Source of the DNA: Corella eumyota
Lineage: Eukaryota; Chordata; Ascidiacea; Phlebobranchia; Corellidae
Assembly: GCA_963082875.1 (NCBI GenBank)
Contig: OY720098.1
Coordinates: forward strand, 9,362,001-9,426,000
Length of the DNA stretch: 64,000 bases
Direction: 5' to 3'
Below are positions 25,401 to 38,569 of the stretch, in pieces. Each line of letters begins with the position of its first letter. The stretch's first letter is position 1. The notes beneath the pieces are model-generated. The model made no database searches. It saw only the letters and a program-made list of their open reading frames with translations, and was not told the origin of the DNA. The position numbers and the translations under genes were made by a program.

Positions 25401-28400
25401 TTATAAATTTGTTTTTATTATTACATTTTTTAGACTCTTTACATTATAAATTTATTGTTTTTATTGTATTTCTTAGACTTTAAGATGTTTGCAGCGCGGA
25501 GCATTAAACAGAACAACTGCTGCGACTAAAATGAACTCTGAAAGTTCAAGATCACATGCTATCTTCACCATAACTATAAAACAAACTAGACCTTGCAACA
25601 TGCCAGTTAATGTAAGAAATATTGTTTTACTTTGTGATTTTTTTATGTCATGATGCTTATGATTACTAAACAAACTTAATTAAAAACTGCTTAAACAAAC
25701 TGATAATAAATTTGTGTTTAGGGGGAAGGAGATGGTGCAAACAGTACAACTTTGGTAAAAAGGTATTTCAATGTTTTATTTAAAAATCAAATGTAAAAAC
25801 TAAATAAAACCTTGAAACTTTTAAATTTTCTTAGCTAGTTTTAACTTGTTTTCTTTTTTGAGTTTAGTAGAGATATACAGTACGAAACATTGACGGCAAA
25901 ATTTCATTTCACTGATCTCGCTGGTTCTGAAAAGCTGAAGAAAACTGGAGCTACTGGAAACCGAGCTAAAGAAGGAATCTCTATTAACAGTGGCTTGGTA
26001 AGCAGGAAGATTTTTTATTATATGGTACAAATTCAGATGGGTAAAATGTAAATAAACATATAAAAAATTAACGGACTTATATATTACTTAATTTGAATTG
26101 AAAATTCAAACTTTTTTATTAAAATTTTGTGTAATTTTTTTTTAATTTTCTTATATATTTTTAGTTGGCATTAGGAAATGTAATTAGTGCACTTGGAGAT
26201 GCAAGTCAGCATGCGTCCCATGTTCCTTACAGGAACGCTAAACTAACCAGATTATTACAAGATTCACTTGGTGGGAACAGGTGAATTAGATTTTTATGAT
26301 ATTTTGTTATGGTTACGGTTATTTTATGAATAAAACGTTTATAATTCTTTTTCAGATAATGATTTTTTGTAAATATTTCTTTAAATAATTGTAAAAAATT
26401 TTACAGTTTTATAAAGAACAGTAATTATTTTTTGTTTAATGTAAACATCCTTAATGACATTAAAACATAGTTATTTGTAAGGCATATTGAATGTTAATAT
26501 AATTGCATGGTATTTTCTAAATAATAGTAATTATAATATATATATTTAGCATGTTGTAATTTAACAATGTTAACAATAATATCCATTAAAAAAATTTTGT
26601 TTATATATATAAATCCATTTTTTTTAATTTGTTTTATTCATAATATACCATGTTTTTTGATGATTAAATTTTAAAATAAAAATACATTTAATTTAATTTT
26701 AGTCAAACACTTATGATAGCTTGCGTAAGTCCATCTGACAGTGAGTTTATGGAGACATTAAACACTCTAAAATATGCAAATCGGGCTCGAAACATCAAAA
26801 ACAAAGTTGTAGCAAACCAAGATAAATCCAGCAAACAACTTCAAATTTTAAGACAACAGTTATCTGCTGTACAGCTTGAATTAACAGAATATAAAACTGT
26901 TAGTAAAAAAAATTTAACAAATATATTTAATTAGTCAGATTAATTATCAGGTAATGTTATTTCCATAATATTTAAAGTTAGGGGCTGGTCATTTTGTTAA
27001 TAATTAAGCTGTTAAGTCAGTCTTTTTTAATGAAAAATATTAAATTATTTTAAAAATTTTGAATAATGTATTTGTTAGTTTGGTACCTTTTTATACAATT
27101 TTTCAATAACATTGTTTTAATTTGAAATGTGGTTGTTTCTATAGCTACTAAGTAGTATTAATAGATTTCTAATTGCCCTTATGTATTTACCTAACTACTT
27201 ATTAAATGTAATTTTACAGTTATAATCAAATTGTGAAAAAATTTATATTGAAAATTAAAATATATCATATAAAATTTGGATTTAGATTACATTTTATTTT
27301 ATTTTTTTATATCTAGGGTAAAAGAGTAGTTGGTGAGGACGGTGTGGAAGCTTACAATGATATGTTTCAAGAAAACAACATGTTGCAGAAGGAAAACAAC
27401 AATTTAAGAGATAAATTAAAGACCTTGCAGGTGATTATAATCACATAATTTAAAGCACTTATTGTTACATTAAAAATAGTTAAGTTATTAAAAACAGTTA
27501 CACTGTAACACCTTATACCATAGTTGGCATTCTATTTGTAGTAATATAGTCACAGATCTCAACTAATATTTGTGTGCAACTATTTTTTCTGTAGGGCTAT
27601 AAATTGGACATACATATATATCGTCTACCAAGCTTTATTATGTATATATATATAGGTTCCCTTGCCTCTGTATATTACAAGTATAGATATAGAATTCTTG
27701 TTCAACTCTGAACCAATATAATTGAAGTTAACAAATGTTTTTATGTAGGAAACAATCGACAAACAAACTGAAAGAATTATAAGTTTAAAATCAAGCCAAG
27801 TTATGAATGAGATGGGAGAAGGGGGTGATATGGAAGCCTTAGTATCAAACTATATTAAAGAAATTGAAGTTTTAAGGTAATTATGTCATTATTTTTTTTT
27901 AATTTGATAAAACAGATTTTAAAAATTAAAAAAAATCATTTTTTTTATGGATTTTTTTGAAGTTGTTTTAATATTTGTATTAAAATAACATTTTTTTTTT
28001 TAACATAGCATATACAAAATAATTTTGTAATCCTAAATTTTTATGTTTAGCAATAAATTATTGGAAAGTGAATCTATGTGTTCAAATTTAAGAAGAAAAC
28101 AGATAGATGGGAATTTTGTTCGAACCTCCACTCCTAACTTATTAAACAGTAAATCTATTTTTAAATATTAAATTGCTAATTTACCATTATAATTAATGTC
28201 TAATACATACCCAAACTAATGTATAATTTTTGTCGTTAAAGCAAAAATTTTATAATGTATTAATTTTAAATTGTTATTTATTCAGAATCAATTGATTTGG
28301 AATCAATGACAGTTTTAGAAAATGGAAAGTCGGTTTTGGATCTTGCTAAAGAAGAAATCAATCAATTGTCGAGTAAAGCGGAAAAAATAAAGTAAAAAAA

Positions 28401-31400
28401 ATCAATTGTATTACAGTAATCATATAGTTTTAACCAGTATTAAATAATAAAATTATTAAATAAATAAAGCTATTACATTTATTTATATCATATGACTTTA
28501 AAAAATAAATAAAATTTTTTTAAATTTTTTTAAACCATTTTTAAGGTCAAGCAACAAAGAAAATAAAGAAATAGGCAAACTACCAACTCGTAATAATATT
28601 AATGAAGACAATTCAGAAATGAGCGCAGATGAACAACCTCAAGTAGAAAAACATTTTTGTTCAATTTATAAATTTAAAAAAATCAATAAAAATTTTTAAA
28701 AACAATAATTTTAATAATTTATAGACCGTATGGGACTAACTGGTATTAGTCATTTAAATTGTTTAGGTTGATGTAAATATAAGGTTGTAAAAATGGTTAT
28801 TATTAAAATAAATTGTAGATACCGTCAGATTATGATGATACAGCTTCTGAAGTTAGTAGTATGACGAGCGAAGACGAAAATGACAAAGGTAAAAAATTTA
28901 AATCCTCGAACTTTGGCACAAAATCTTTAAAAAAACTGTGCAAAAAATGTTATATTTGCCATATACATTTATAGTTTTTACGTAATTCAGTCATCGATTG
29001 TTATTTTTAGGTTCAATTCCTGAAGAAGTTGCTGCAATAACTTACGAGATTGATTTAAAACAAAAATTAATCGACGAAGTTGAACTTATACATAAAAGAA
29101 TGACAGGAATGCAGAAACAATATGAAAATAAATTAACTTTGATGGCCGATAAAATTAAAGTTACTGAGGCAGAACGTGATCGTTTTTTGTCAAATTTAGG
29201 TAATTTTTATTTACAAGTCAATAGCCTGCCCCATGATTAGAATTAATTGTTATGCTTTGGTTGCTACTTGTAACTAATGTTTGTTCACAATAATTTACCT
29301 AAGAACCACAAATGGTAAGTTTTTATTTTAGCCCCATAAGTTGAAGTATGGGTATTTGAACAGGGTACTTTGATTGTTAATGGGTTTATTTTTTTACAAG
29401 TTATAAGGGGTTATTGTTGGGGTTAGATAGATTTTAACGGCTTAGTTGTTTTGGGGGGTTTGTTTTCAAAAAGTTGACCTGTTTATAAAATGTTTTACAG
29501 TTATATTTATTTTTTAGATTTAAAGTCAAATACCAAAAGTGATAAAGTAACAAAAGTAAGAGCTGAATACCAGAAAAAAATTGAAGGATTGAAAAAGGAA
29601 ATGGCAAAATTACAGGTTTGAAACAAATTTAATTAATTTTTTCTAAAAATCATAATTCAACATACTAAATTTTTTTATTAAGGCTAGTTTTAAGTGTGTT
29701 AAAAAATTAGTTTTTATTTGATGAAGTTAAAACTTAGTTATTAAAAATAATTTTTGATTTAGAAAGCAAAAAAAAGTCATGATCAGATGATTCGGGAAAA
29801 ATCAAAACAAACGAGTCAGCTAAAAACTTTAAAAAATGAATTGGATCAAATGAAAAGTGCAAAAGTAAGTGATTTCTTGATTAAATGAACATCAACCTAT
29901 ATAAACATATCATTAATTTTTTTTTAAATATACTATTTTATTAAATGTATTTTTTTATTTCTATTATTTATTTTTTTAATTTTGTTTTTGCGGTAACAAA
30001 AGGTTTTATTTGTGAAATTTATATTTTTTGGGGATTTTATTTTTACTAAAATAATTTTTTTTATATCAGGTTCAACTTATCAGACAAATGAATGAAGATC
30101 GTAAAAAAGCTAAAGAAGCAGAATCCAGACAACTCAGGGAAACCTTAAAACTTAAAAAACAATTTAAAAATGCTACGGTAAGAAAAAAATTGTTAGTAAT
30201 AGCGAAAAAAAATTATTCATAAATAAAATTGAAACAATAAAAAGAAAATTTTAAATATTTAATGATTTAAAAATTTAAGTTTATTTTTATTTAAAATTTA
30301 GAATGAAGCTCGCAATCTTCAAACTAAAAATCGCCAAAAAGATTTAATAATGAAGCGAAAGGAAGAAGAAATGGCTTCATTAAGAAAACAGCTAAAACCA
30401 ATTTCAGGAAAGTTTGGAAGAAAAAAACAAGAACAAGCAATATTCGGTAAAATCTTTTTTAATTTAAAAAAAATAGGTATTTTAAAATTAATTTTTTTTG
30501 ATAATATTTTGTATTTTTTTAGGCTTTTCTGTTTGCAGCAACACAGATTCAAAGGTGTGTTTTATGAACAAAATTTTTTATTTTAATATTGTCTTTTTTA
30601 TTTTTTTTTAATAATTTTTACCTTAACTTAATTTTTATTTTTGTTATTATAGATTCCATACAAAAATTCTAGCAAATTGATTTCCAAAAATTTCCGATTA
30701 AAATGGAATGCACTTCAGAAAAAGGTAATTAATTTTTTTTTACATCTTTGCTGTATACTAATAATGTAATATTAGTGAAGGGCTCTTATTTTATATCAAT
30801 AAATTAGTAAAAAAAATGTAAATGTGACAAATTTTTTGACTGGCATGAATTTTGATTTCAGATGAACGAGGCTTTAACTTATAAAGAAACAATATTCGGA
30901 ATTGAAAAACAAATGGATAGATTGTTTAAAGATCGGGAAAAATTACAAAGAGATTTGGATTATATCAATAAAAAGAAAAAGAAGGTAAATAATAGCAAAT
31001 ATTTTTAATAATTCAAAAAAAAAAATTTTACATTTTTGAATTTTTAGGTGATTTCCCAAGATGAGGAACCTTTAAGGGAAAACATGAAATATATTAACGA
31101 TCAGATAAATGAATGTCAAATGGAAATAGTACAAGTAATAACATAAACAGTTTAATTTGTTAAACCAAATTTTTGTTGTATTTCTGATTAAGTTAAATAC
31201 AAAAACATATAAGTCCATTTCTAAAGCAACATGGGGTTCACAGTTTAATCCCTACTGCTGGCACATTTCAACAATGACAATAATTATTAACATTGTGAAT
31301 TTAAAATTTTTTTTAAATTTTTTAAGGTTCAAGAGACGATGGATGATAACAATATAATGATGAACATCGTACAAAATAGTAAAATAAATGAAGCACGTTA

Positions 31401-34400
31401 TTTACTTGAACATTTACTTGAATTTTCAATGGACAAATCTGTCACTGTAATTAGAACTGAAACTAAGGTAAAGGTTTTTCAAAACTTTTATTTACAAACA
31501 TAGAAATAATTAAAAAAAACTTTAAAGCATTTATTTTGCTATTTTTTACTGGTAAAGTTGTTATTAAAAGATTCGCCAGTAGATGTTTTTGACAAATTTC
31601 AATACTAAATGGTTTAATTTATGATAAAGAATTTGGTTGTAATATTTTAGTTGAAAGACTTGGAATTAAAATATCAAGCTAGCGAGGAATCTGCTAAACA
31701 GGCGCACGAGATTGTTAAATACATGTTGCAGGAAAAATCAACCATGGACACAAGTATTACTGAATATCTTAATGAATATATAAAAGGTAAGACAATCTTG
31801 TTAATTTTCTTTTGTTATATTGTTATCTGAATTACTTAAGGTTTCTTAAAGATAGCTGCAGCTTTTTTTTAAATTGTAAAGTCAATTTTTTGAACCATTT
31901 TAAAATAAGAACTTGAGGTCCTTAAAAAAACTGGGTCCTTAAAACCAAAAATTATGTGGGTCAAACTAAGGTTAAACTAAGTACCAAATCTATTACAAAG
32001 CCCCTTTTTAGGAGAATTCCATAAAAATAATGTTACTTACACTATTTATGTCACTATGTGTTCCTAAAAAATTCCCATAATTTTTTAGGAACAGATAGTG
32101 ATATGAATAGCGTAAGTTCTCGAGACTCCTCGCCAGATAGAAGCGAACAGAACACTCTGTTGGCACCAAGTGTTGACAATATAGAAGATAGTTTTAGAAG
32201 TGTGAGTCCGATTGTGGTAGGGCCTAAAAAGGCAAGAAGGAGGACAGCAACACCACATGTATTTAATTTTTTCAAGTTTATTTTAATTAAAGGTGTCCAA
32301 GTTATTTTTTATGTTAAATATTTTATTTTTATAGTTTATATTTTAATCTGATAATGCTTGAAATTTTTTTTTTTTTTTTTATTATCCATTTCTTTTTTTT
32401 AAAAATAAAAAGTTAAAAAATTTTAAAATTTTAAGCATGCTTTTTGCACAGTTATTTATTTCTGTTTATATTTTAGGAGTTGTTGCATGGCATGGATCCC
32501 AGTGTACAAAACTTTTATGCAAGAGATATTAATACAGATAGTCCAAATAAAACATTCACTTTAGAAAATTGCAACTCAATTTTAAACCAAACTCAAGTAA
32601 TTAGTTTATAATTGTACAACACAAACATAAATAAAAATATTTTTATTTTTTATAAATATTTTATTTTTAATTTTTTTAATAAAATAAATTTTTATTTTAG
32701 ACTCTAGTGAAAAAAGAGCCAAATGTTTTACCTTTACCAGACTTCAAAGAAGAAACCACAGAGGCAAATTTAACATACAATATAAGTGTTTTTTTTTAGT
32801 AAAATGACTTAAATAAATTTAAAAAAAATTGGTTTAAAATTTTTAGGAGATTGAATCACCGGTCAGACCAACTTTAAGTCATGATTCAACTTTTACAATC
32901 GACCGCCCAACAGATAAGGAACCAAAAGAGGATATGTAAGTAGTAGATTCTTCCACTATGAATGGTGTCTGTTTTAATTATCACCGATTTATAAATAGCT
33001 TATATTATATCAGGCAGTGTATTCAACTGTGTAAGTGTTATGGTAATACTATTTAAAGTTCTCCATCAATGAAATTTGAAACAATACTCCTAAAAAATAT
33101 TTTTTAACCGATCATTTAAAATTTATAAAAAAAAATAACTTTTGTGAGTTTTTTTTAAATTAATTTGGCAAACTTTTTATTTAGAAATAAGGTTTCAACC
33201 TCTTCTACTCCTCAAACCCCTCCCCCCAAATCAGCAATATCTGACGATGTGTTCTCGAGACTAACTAATTATGTTATGAATTCACCTAAAGACAACAAGT
33301 CAGTAAAACTAACTCTTCTGTAGTTGCTTTCATTAAATAGGTTGAAACCTTAAATAAATTAATGTTAACACCTGTTAACCCAACCTAGTCTCAAGTTGCC
33401 TTTGGCAGTTTTAAACATTATAGATTATAATTGCATGATAATTAGGCAGGTAATTATTGGCTTAGCAGGGGTTTCTGGGGATTAAACAGAGGACTTATGT
33501 AGTAAAGCCAAGTGTTCTGACCAATGCACCATGCCGCCGGTGTGGTGCACTACCATGTTGCCTTTTGTTGTATTGTGTTTAAATAATTTACTTATTTACT
33601 TCTAGGGGTAGCATACAACCAAACACTAGTAGATTAAACAACTCAAAAAATGCCCCACTTGTATGTACTGATGTTGCAAAAGGCCACAACAAAGCTGTAT
33701 TAAGTGTTCAAGCTACTGATCATCTTTTATTTTCCGGCTCAAAAGGTAAACTGAAAAATAAAATTAGTAACGAAAAAAAAACTAGCCTAAAGTTTAAAGC
33801 TTTATTTTATATATAAATATACAATATAGTCTTTGATAATTTTTATTTTCCTAATTAAGTTTTATTCTTGTAAAGTTAAAATTGTTAATTTTTTCAATTT
33901 CTTACGTCTTGTTAGATCGTTGTGTAAAAGTTTGGAACCTTGTAAGTGGACAAGAAATAATGACCTTGGAAGGTCATCCTAATAATGTTCATGTAAGTTG
34001 TATTTATTATTGAAAAAAATTAAAACAACTTAAATTTAACTTCTAATTTAAACTTTCATTAAAAAACGACAATTTCTTTAAAATAATATTTGAATCGGTC
34101 TTAACAATTTTTATTCAAAAACTAAACGGGGTATTTTATTTAATGTGTTTAATTTTTTTACAGATTATTCGACATTGTCCCAACACTGGTTTAGTGTATA
34201 GTGTTAGTTTGTCCTATATTAAAGTGTGGGATATTAGAAGCAAACCAGAATGTGTTCAAGTTGTCAGGTAAAAAAAATTGTGTAAAAAAAGTATCATTTA
34301 GTTCTTTTTTTTTTTAATAAAATTTATTATGTATTATAAAAAATTGAAAATTTACAAAAAATTCTATTTAATTAAACTTAGTGATTTGTACATGGGTATT

Positions 34401-36807
34401 TGTTTAATTTAAGGGCCTTAAAATAAAAAATGCCGTTTTTGGTGCATGTGTAAATTTTTGGCATATTTTAGTTGTAAGTTGCAACTAAAATAAAACTTTA
34501 ATCTATAGTGGTTAAACTCCTAAAATTTTACCTTTTAAAAAATGTTAATAATTTGACTTTAGTGCTTCTGGTATTCATCATTTTCGAAAAAACTTCAAAA
34601 GTTCGATGTCAAGAACAAATGTGATGCCTGAGAATGAATCATTGATTAACGACATACAACTAAGTCCTGACTCAAAATACTTGTATTGTGCAAGCAGCAG
34701 TTACACTTATGTGTTTGATTTAAACACGTAAGTAATAAAGTAACTCTCTTTCCAACTGCAATAAACATTTTTGAAAATATTTTCTTAACTTTTCGTTCTT
34801 GCTTACTACATTTTAAAACAATTTTTTTTATACTGTATAATAGCTTAGTTATTTTAACTAGTAACCTTATTACATATAGTTTATCTTTTTTTTAATTGTT
34901 TTACTTTTTGTTTAAGGTTCCGACTCATAGGTAAGTTAGTTGGTCATAGTGGAAATATTATGGCCATCTCTGTCACTGAAGGGGAAAACCCTGCTGTAAT
35001 AACTGGATCAAAAGATCGTTTTATAAAGGTATTATTTGTATTTTCATTAATTCAATTTTTTTTTTAATTTAAAATTTTTTTTATAAATTTTTTAATCTTT
35101 TTTTAGATGTACAATAATCCGAAAGAATTTCATGGAAATGTTACACCTTCAATTCACCTCGAACCTCCGCATTTGGATGGAGTGGAATCTCTTGTCAACG
35201 TCGACAATGTTTTATTTTCAGGCTCCCGAGATAAATCCATCAAAAAATGGGACCTAAATTCTAAAACTTTGGTCAAGGTAAGTAAAAAAAAATTTTTTAT
35301 AGCTTATTTTTATTTTTTTGCTTGAAAAAGTAAAACAAAAATATGTAGACATTAATTTTGCAAAATACATAACCTTTATTTTAATTAATAGTCAGAATAC
35401 ACTGCCCATAGTAACTGGGTTTGTGCCTTAAACGTAATTAAGTCCGGAGATGGAGATGAAATATTAATATCTGGTGGAAGAGAAGGGATTTTAAAATTGT
35501 GGGACTTTGAAAGTTTTGGTTCCATCGGTTCCATAAGAGCTCACAACAAAACAATCAACTCCATCGCTTCAAATAAAACTCACGTTTTTACCGCTTCAGA
35601 GTAAGTTCAAATGTTTAAAATTATTTTTTTGTGATTTTTTTATCTCTAGTGTATTAGATTGGCTACAGGGTATGTTCAAGTGAATATTAGCTTAAGAAAA
35701 ATATTATTTAAAAATTTTATAAAAACATGTGGCCGAAATATAATTTTCCTGTGATAAAAATTAAATTTTAATTTAAATAAGTTGAACAATAAATTACGGT
35801 TAATTTTACTATATATATTTATTTTTTGTATAAAATTCTAACAAAGGGTAATAGTTTAAAACCTATTTTAAACTTAAAATAAAAAAGACATCTGTGAAAG
35901 TAACTTAAAACCAATAGTTTAATTTGCAATAACAAAAACCTATTTTAAATTAATAGCAATATTTTATAACTGATAGCTTAATATTTTTAAGTTGCAAATT
36001 ACACAAAGCAAATTATTTAGGCCTAAATTTTAAAATTATTTCCGACAGTGACAACAGTATAAAAGTTTGGAAACGAAAATTGAGCTGATGACAGTAAATT
36101 AATTTAAGTAGATTTTAAAATAAAGGTGTTTTCGCTTTATTAACACCTTTTATGCACTTAATACTTTTGTATTACTTTCAGAAATTCTTTTCAAATATTT
36201 TTTTTGACTTTAAAATTTGAAAGATCGAATTTTTGACTCTGTTTTAGTTTTGGTGAAGAAAAATTTGTTTTTTGTTCAGAAAAAGATTATTCATTTTTCT
36301 GCATGAAACAATAAGAAAAAAGCATGTCTGATTTCTTTTTAATTTAATTTTTGTTATAAAATAAAAGAAAGGGGAAGAATTGTTTAAAATGGGAATTACT
36401 AATTTTTTTTAAGCGTACTAAAAAGGCTGTTAAATGGCCATTGAAAAATTTTTTAAATCTATTTTAAACATACCCATGTGTATTACTGGATGCCTCTTTA
36501 TACACCTTTTTTTAACAAGTCACTGAAGAGTAGATAGGGTTTTAAAGCTTCACCAATTTTACAAAATTTGTTTTGCTTAATGCCTAAACTAGCATGTAAA
36601 ATAATTTTTGATTACTTTTATATTTTTTAACCATAACACCACCTAAATTATTTTTCCATTTTTAAACCGCTGTAAGAATAATCTATTTTTTTTTGTACTA
36701 AATTTTTTCTTTTGCACGTTCCATAAAAATCTATTTATTTTATCTAATTTTCATTTTCTTTCAGTGACAAAATTGTCAAAATATGGAAACACTCTCAATT
36801 GAAGTGA
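22490..36807 (+). CDS. KIF21: Kinesin-4 family motor KIF21 with C-terminal WD40 domain
   Basis: 41 coding exons by my reading, from ATG at 22490; 40 are common and the last is 36049-36088 or 36765-36807, giving 1546 or 1547 residues. Human KIF21A/B have about 1640-1670. The motor domain (about 1-370) has P-loop GQTGSGKT (83-90, exon junction after Gln84), switch I NSESSRSH (213-220) and switch II DLAGSE (268-273, read as DLAGSEK). The neck and stalk (about 375-1050) are coiled coil with acidic and serine-rich inserts. The WD40 propeller starts at about 1226 ([20 protein letters not shown], then [22 protein letters not shown]). The family consists of plus-end motors that dampen microtubule growth in axons and cilia. 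The exon 32701-32787 uses a weak GTTTTT donor, required to keep frame. Orthology to A versus B is not decidable; one pre-duplication gene is expected. Confidence 0.95.
31200..31290 (+). repeat. Possible SINE fragment in KIF21 intron
   Basis: CAGTTTAATCCCTACTGCTG resembles the B-box-like part of the SINE-like repeats elsewhere in this window (for example GAGTTTAATCCCTGCTGTTG near 44367). It is only a short match. Confidence 0.25.
33345..33550 (-). repeat. SINE-like repeat copy in KIF21 intron
   Basis: On the minus strand it starts with a tRNA-like head (GCATGGTGCATTGGTCAGAA, then CTTGGCTTTACTACATAAGT and a GTTTAATCCC B-box-like part). It continues into a body with AACTGCCAAAGGCAACTTGA and GACTAGGTTGGG. 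The same head and body occur in plus orientation at about 40072-40290. The family appears tRNA-derived and diverged. It lies in the intron 33299-33605. Confidence 0.6.
36049..36088 (+). CDS. KIF21: KIF21 alternative terminal exon a
   Basis: Spliced from donor 35600 (phase 2), it encodes [12 protein letters not shown] and stops. It completes the last WD40 strand. An AATAAA signal follows at 36119-36124, so a transcript could end here. Confidence 0.75.
36119..36124 (+). promoter_or_regulatory. Polyadenylation signal, KIF21 proximal
   Basis: AATAAA lies 31 bases after the exon a stop codon. It supports use of exon a as a genuine 3' end. Confidence 0.5.
36765..36807 (+). CDS. KIF21: KIF21 alternative terminal exon b
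   Basis: It has a strong acceptor (TTTTCTTTCAG) and the same phase as exon a, and encodes [13 protein letters not shown] and stop. It aligns residue by residue with exon a through the WD40 core (D-x-x-x-K-[VI]-W-K) but has a different tail. AATAAA at 36931-36936 follows. Since each exon ends in a stop, the two are mutually exclusive. Confidence 0.75.
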
Positions 36808-38569
36808 AGTAATGAAAGCATGTGGTATAGCGCACCAAAAAATTCAACTTATATTTGTCATAGCACTGCCAAACATCACAAAACTTTATTTATTTTTTTC
36901 TTTCTTTAATTTTTGAATACATTTCTCTATAATAAATGTTGACCTTTGATATCTTAACAACAACTGCTTTTTTACTGCATATTTATTTTCTGCCTTGGTT
37001 GCAATGGTTTCCTTTTATCTTACTAAAAGAAATTGAAGTTTGTTTTACAAAAAAATTGGGCTACATGTATTTATTACATAACTTTATTTATATATTTAAT
37101 TCATTTTTATAAGTTCCAAACTTAAACGAAGCAATAAAATAAGTGTGCAATGATGTAGCAAAGTTATAAGTTAACATAAGTTGCCTGGTGTAAAACTACT
37201 TTATTTTCAATGAATATTTAATTAAATAAAATAAACTTGTCTGGCTTTAAAATATATTGTTATAACACTTTTCTGCACAATCTAGCATTTACTTAAATAT
37301 TTTACTATTTGTTTATTTATGATCTTTATTTAAAATCGTATTAAAGCTGTGCTTCGTGTTTATTTGTAATAACTTCTACGTATAAGCTAGTTTAACCAAA
37401 TAAATTATTAACTTTTTAAATTTATTATTTATTAAAACGAATGTTTAGGGTTTTATTAAACACCCTGTTACAGTCTTGTATTGACTGATTTTGTTGCAAT
37501 ATTAATAAAAAGAAAAAATAACTAGAGAATATTTGTAATTTGATGAAAAAATTTACTAGAATCAATTTTGATTAAAAAATTAAGTTTTATTACAAGTTTT
37601 ATTCTAATATTTATTAATAAATCTTTAACCAAAACCGAGCTTTTTTTGTTGAAGGTTTTTAGTATTTCGAATGGAATGATTCTTAAAACGTTTTCCAGGA
37701 TTTAGGTCAAAATTTTCTCGGAAATGAAAAGGCATTTTCCAAATAAGGATTACGGTAGACGGAAGTCTATAGAAAGTGACTCATTGTCGGTAAAATGGAG
37801 CTTACAAGCATATGGATTTCGTTAAAAAGTCTGTTCACTAAAATAGTTTTTGGTTATTTAACAGTGTCGCAAATTTAATAAATTAAATTATTTTTAATTA
37901 AAACAAAAATATTAAATTCTGGCTAATTGTTTCAAAAAACGCCTAATTTAAGTTAGGTCTAAATCATTTTTTTATTGAGTGGCGTTCGTTCAGTAGAACG
38001 AAATTGCCTAGCCTGCTTTTAAACCAAACATTTGCACTTAATAAAATGTGAAAAAAAAACGGTTAAAAATATGTAGTCAATACCAAGAACACAAGTTCAA
38101 AGATCCTATGCGAAAAAGGCTGTAAAGTATAAACCACAAATTCGATAAACAGATTTTATACAAAAGCAAGCATACCTTTAAAAATAGAAAGGAAAAATAC
38201 GTTAAGACATGTCAGCAAATTAATAACAACTTCAAATCAGTATTTGGATTTTTACTGTAACAATTTTAAACTTAATTTAAAACAACCTTCTAAACAAACT
38301 TTTGTTATTTATTTATTGCTAGCAACATTTTGCTAATAAAAATTGCTTTCGTTATGTGTTTAGAATTTAACTTAACTTTAAGTCAACATAAATAAAAAAT
38401 GCATGGATCTAGCCGGACATTGACCCTAGTATTACAGGATATTCTTTGCATGCAGTTCCTGTTTTATTTTCATATCTGTTACGATCTTTAGAAATCTTCT
38501 TTCAAGACCGTTAACTGTCTATATATAACCCATTAGGTTTAGGCAGTTTAAGGCATTAAGCTTCACAAA
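36808..38569. other. Intergenic between KIF21 and SLC22, no gene seen
   Basis: It contains the KIF21 distal polyadenylation signal (36931-36936) and AT-rich DNA with no supported exon or RNA gene. The SLC22 promoter is presumably near 38.4-38.5 kb. Confidence 0.5.
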
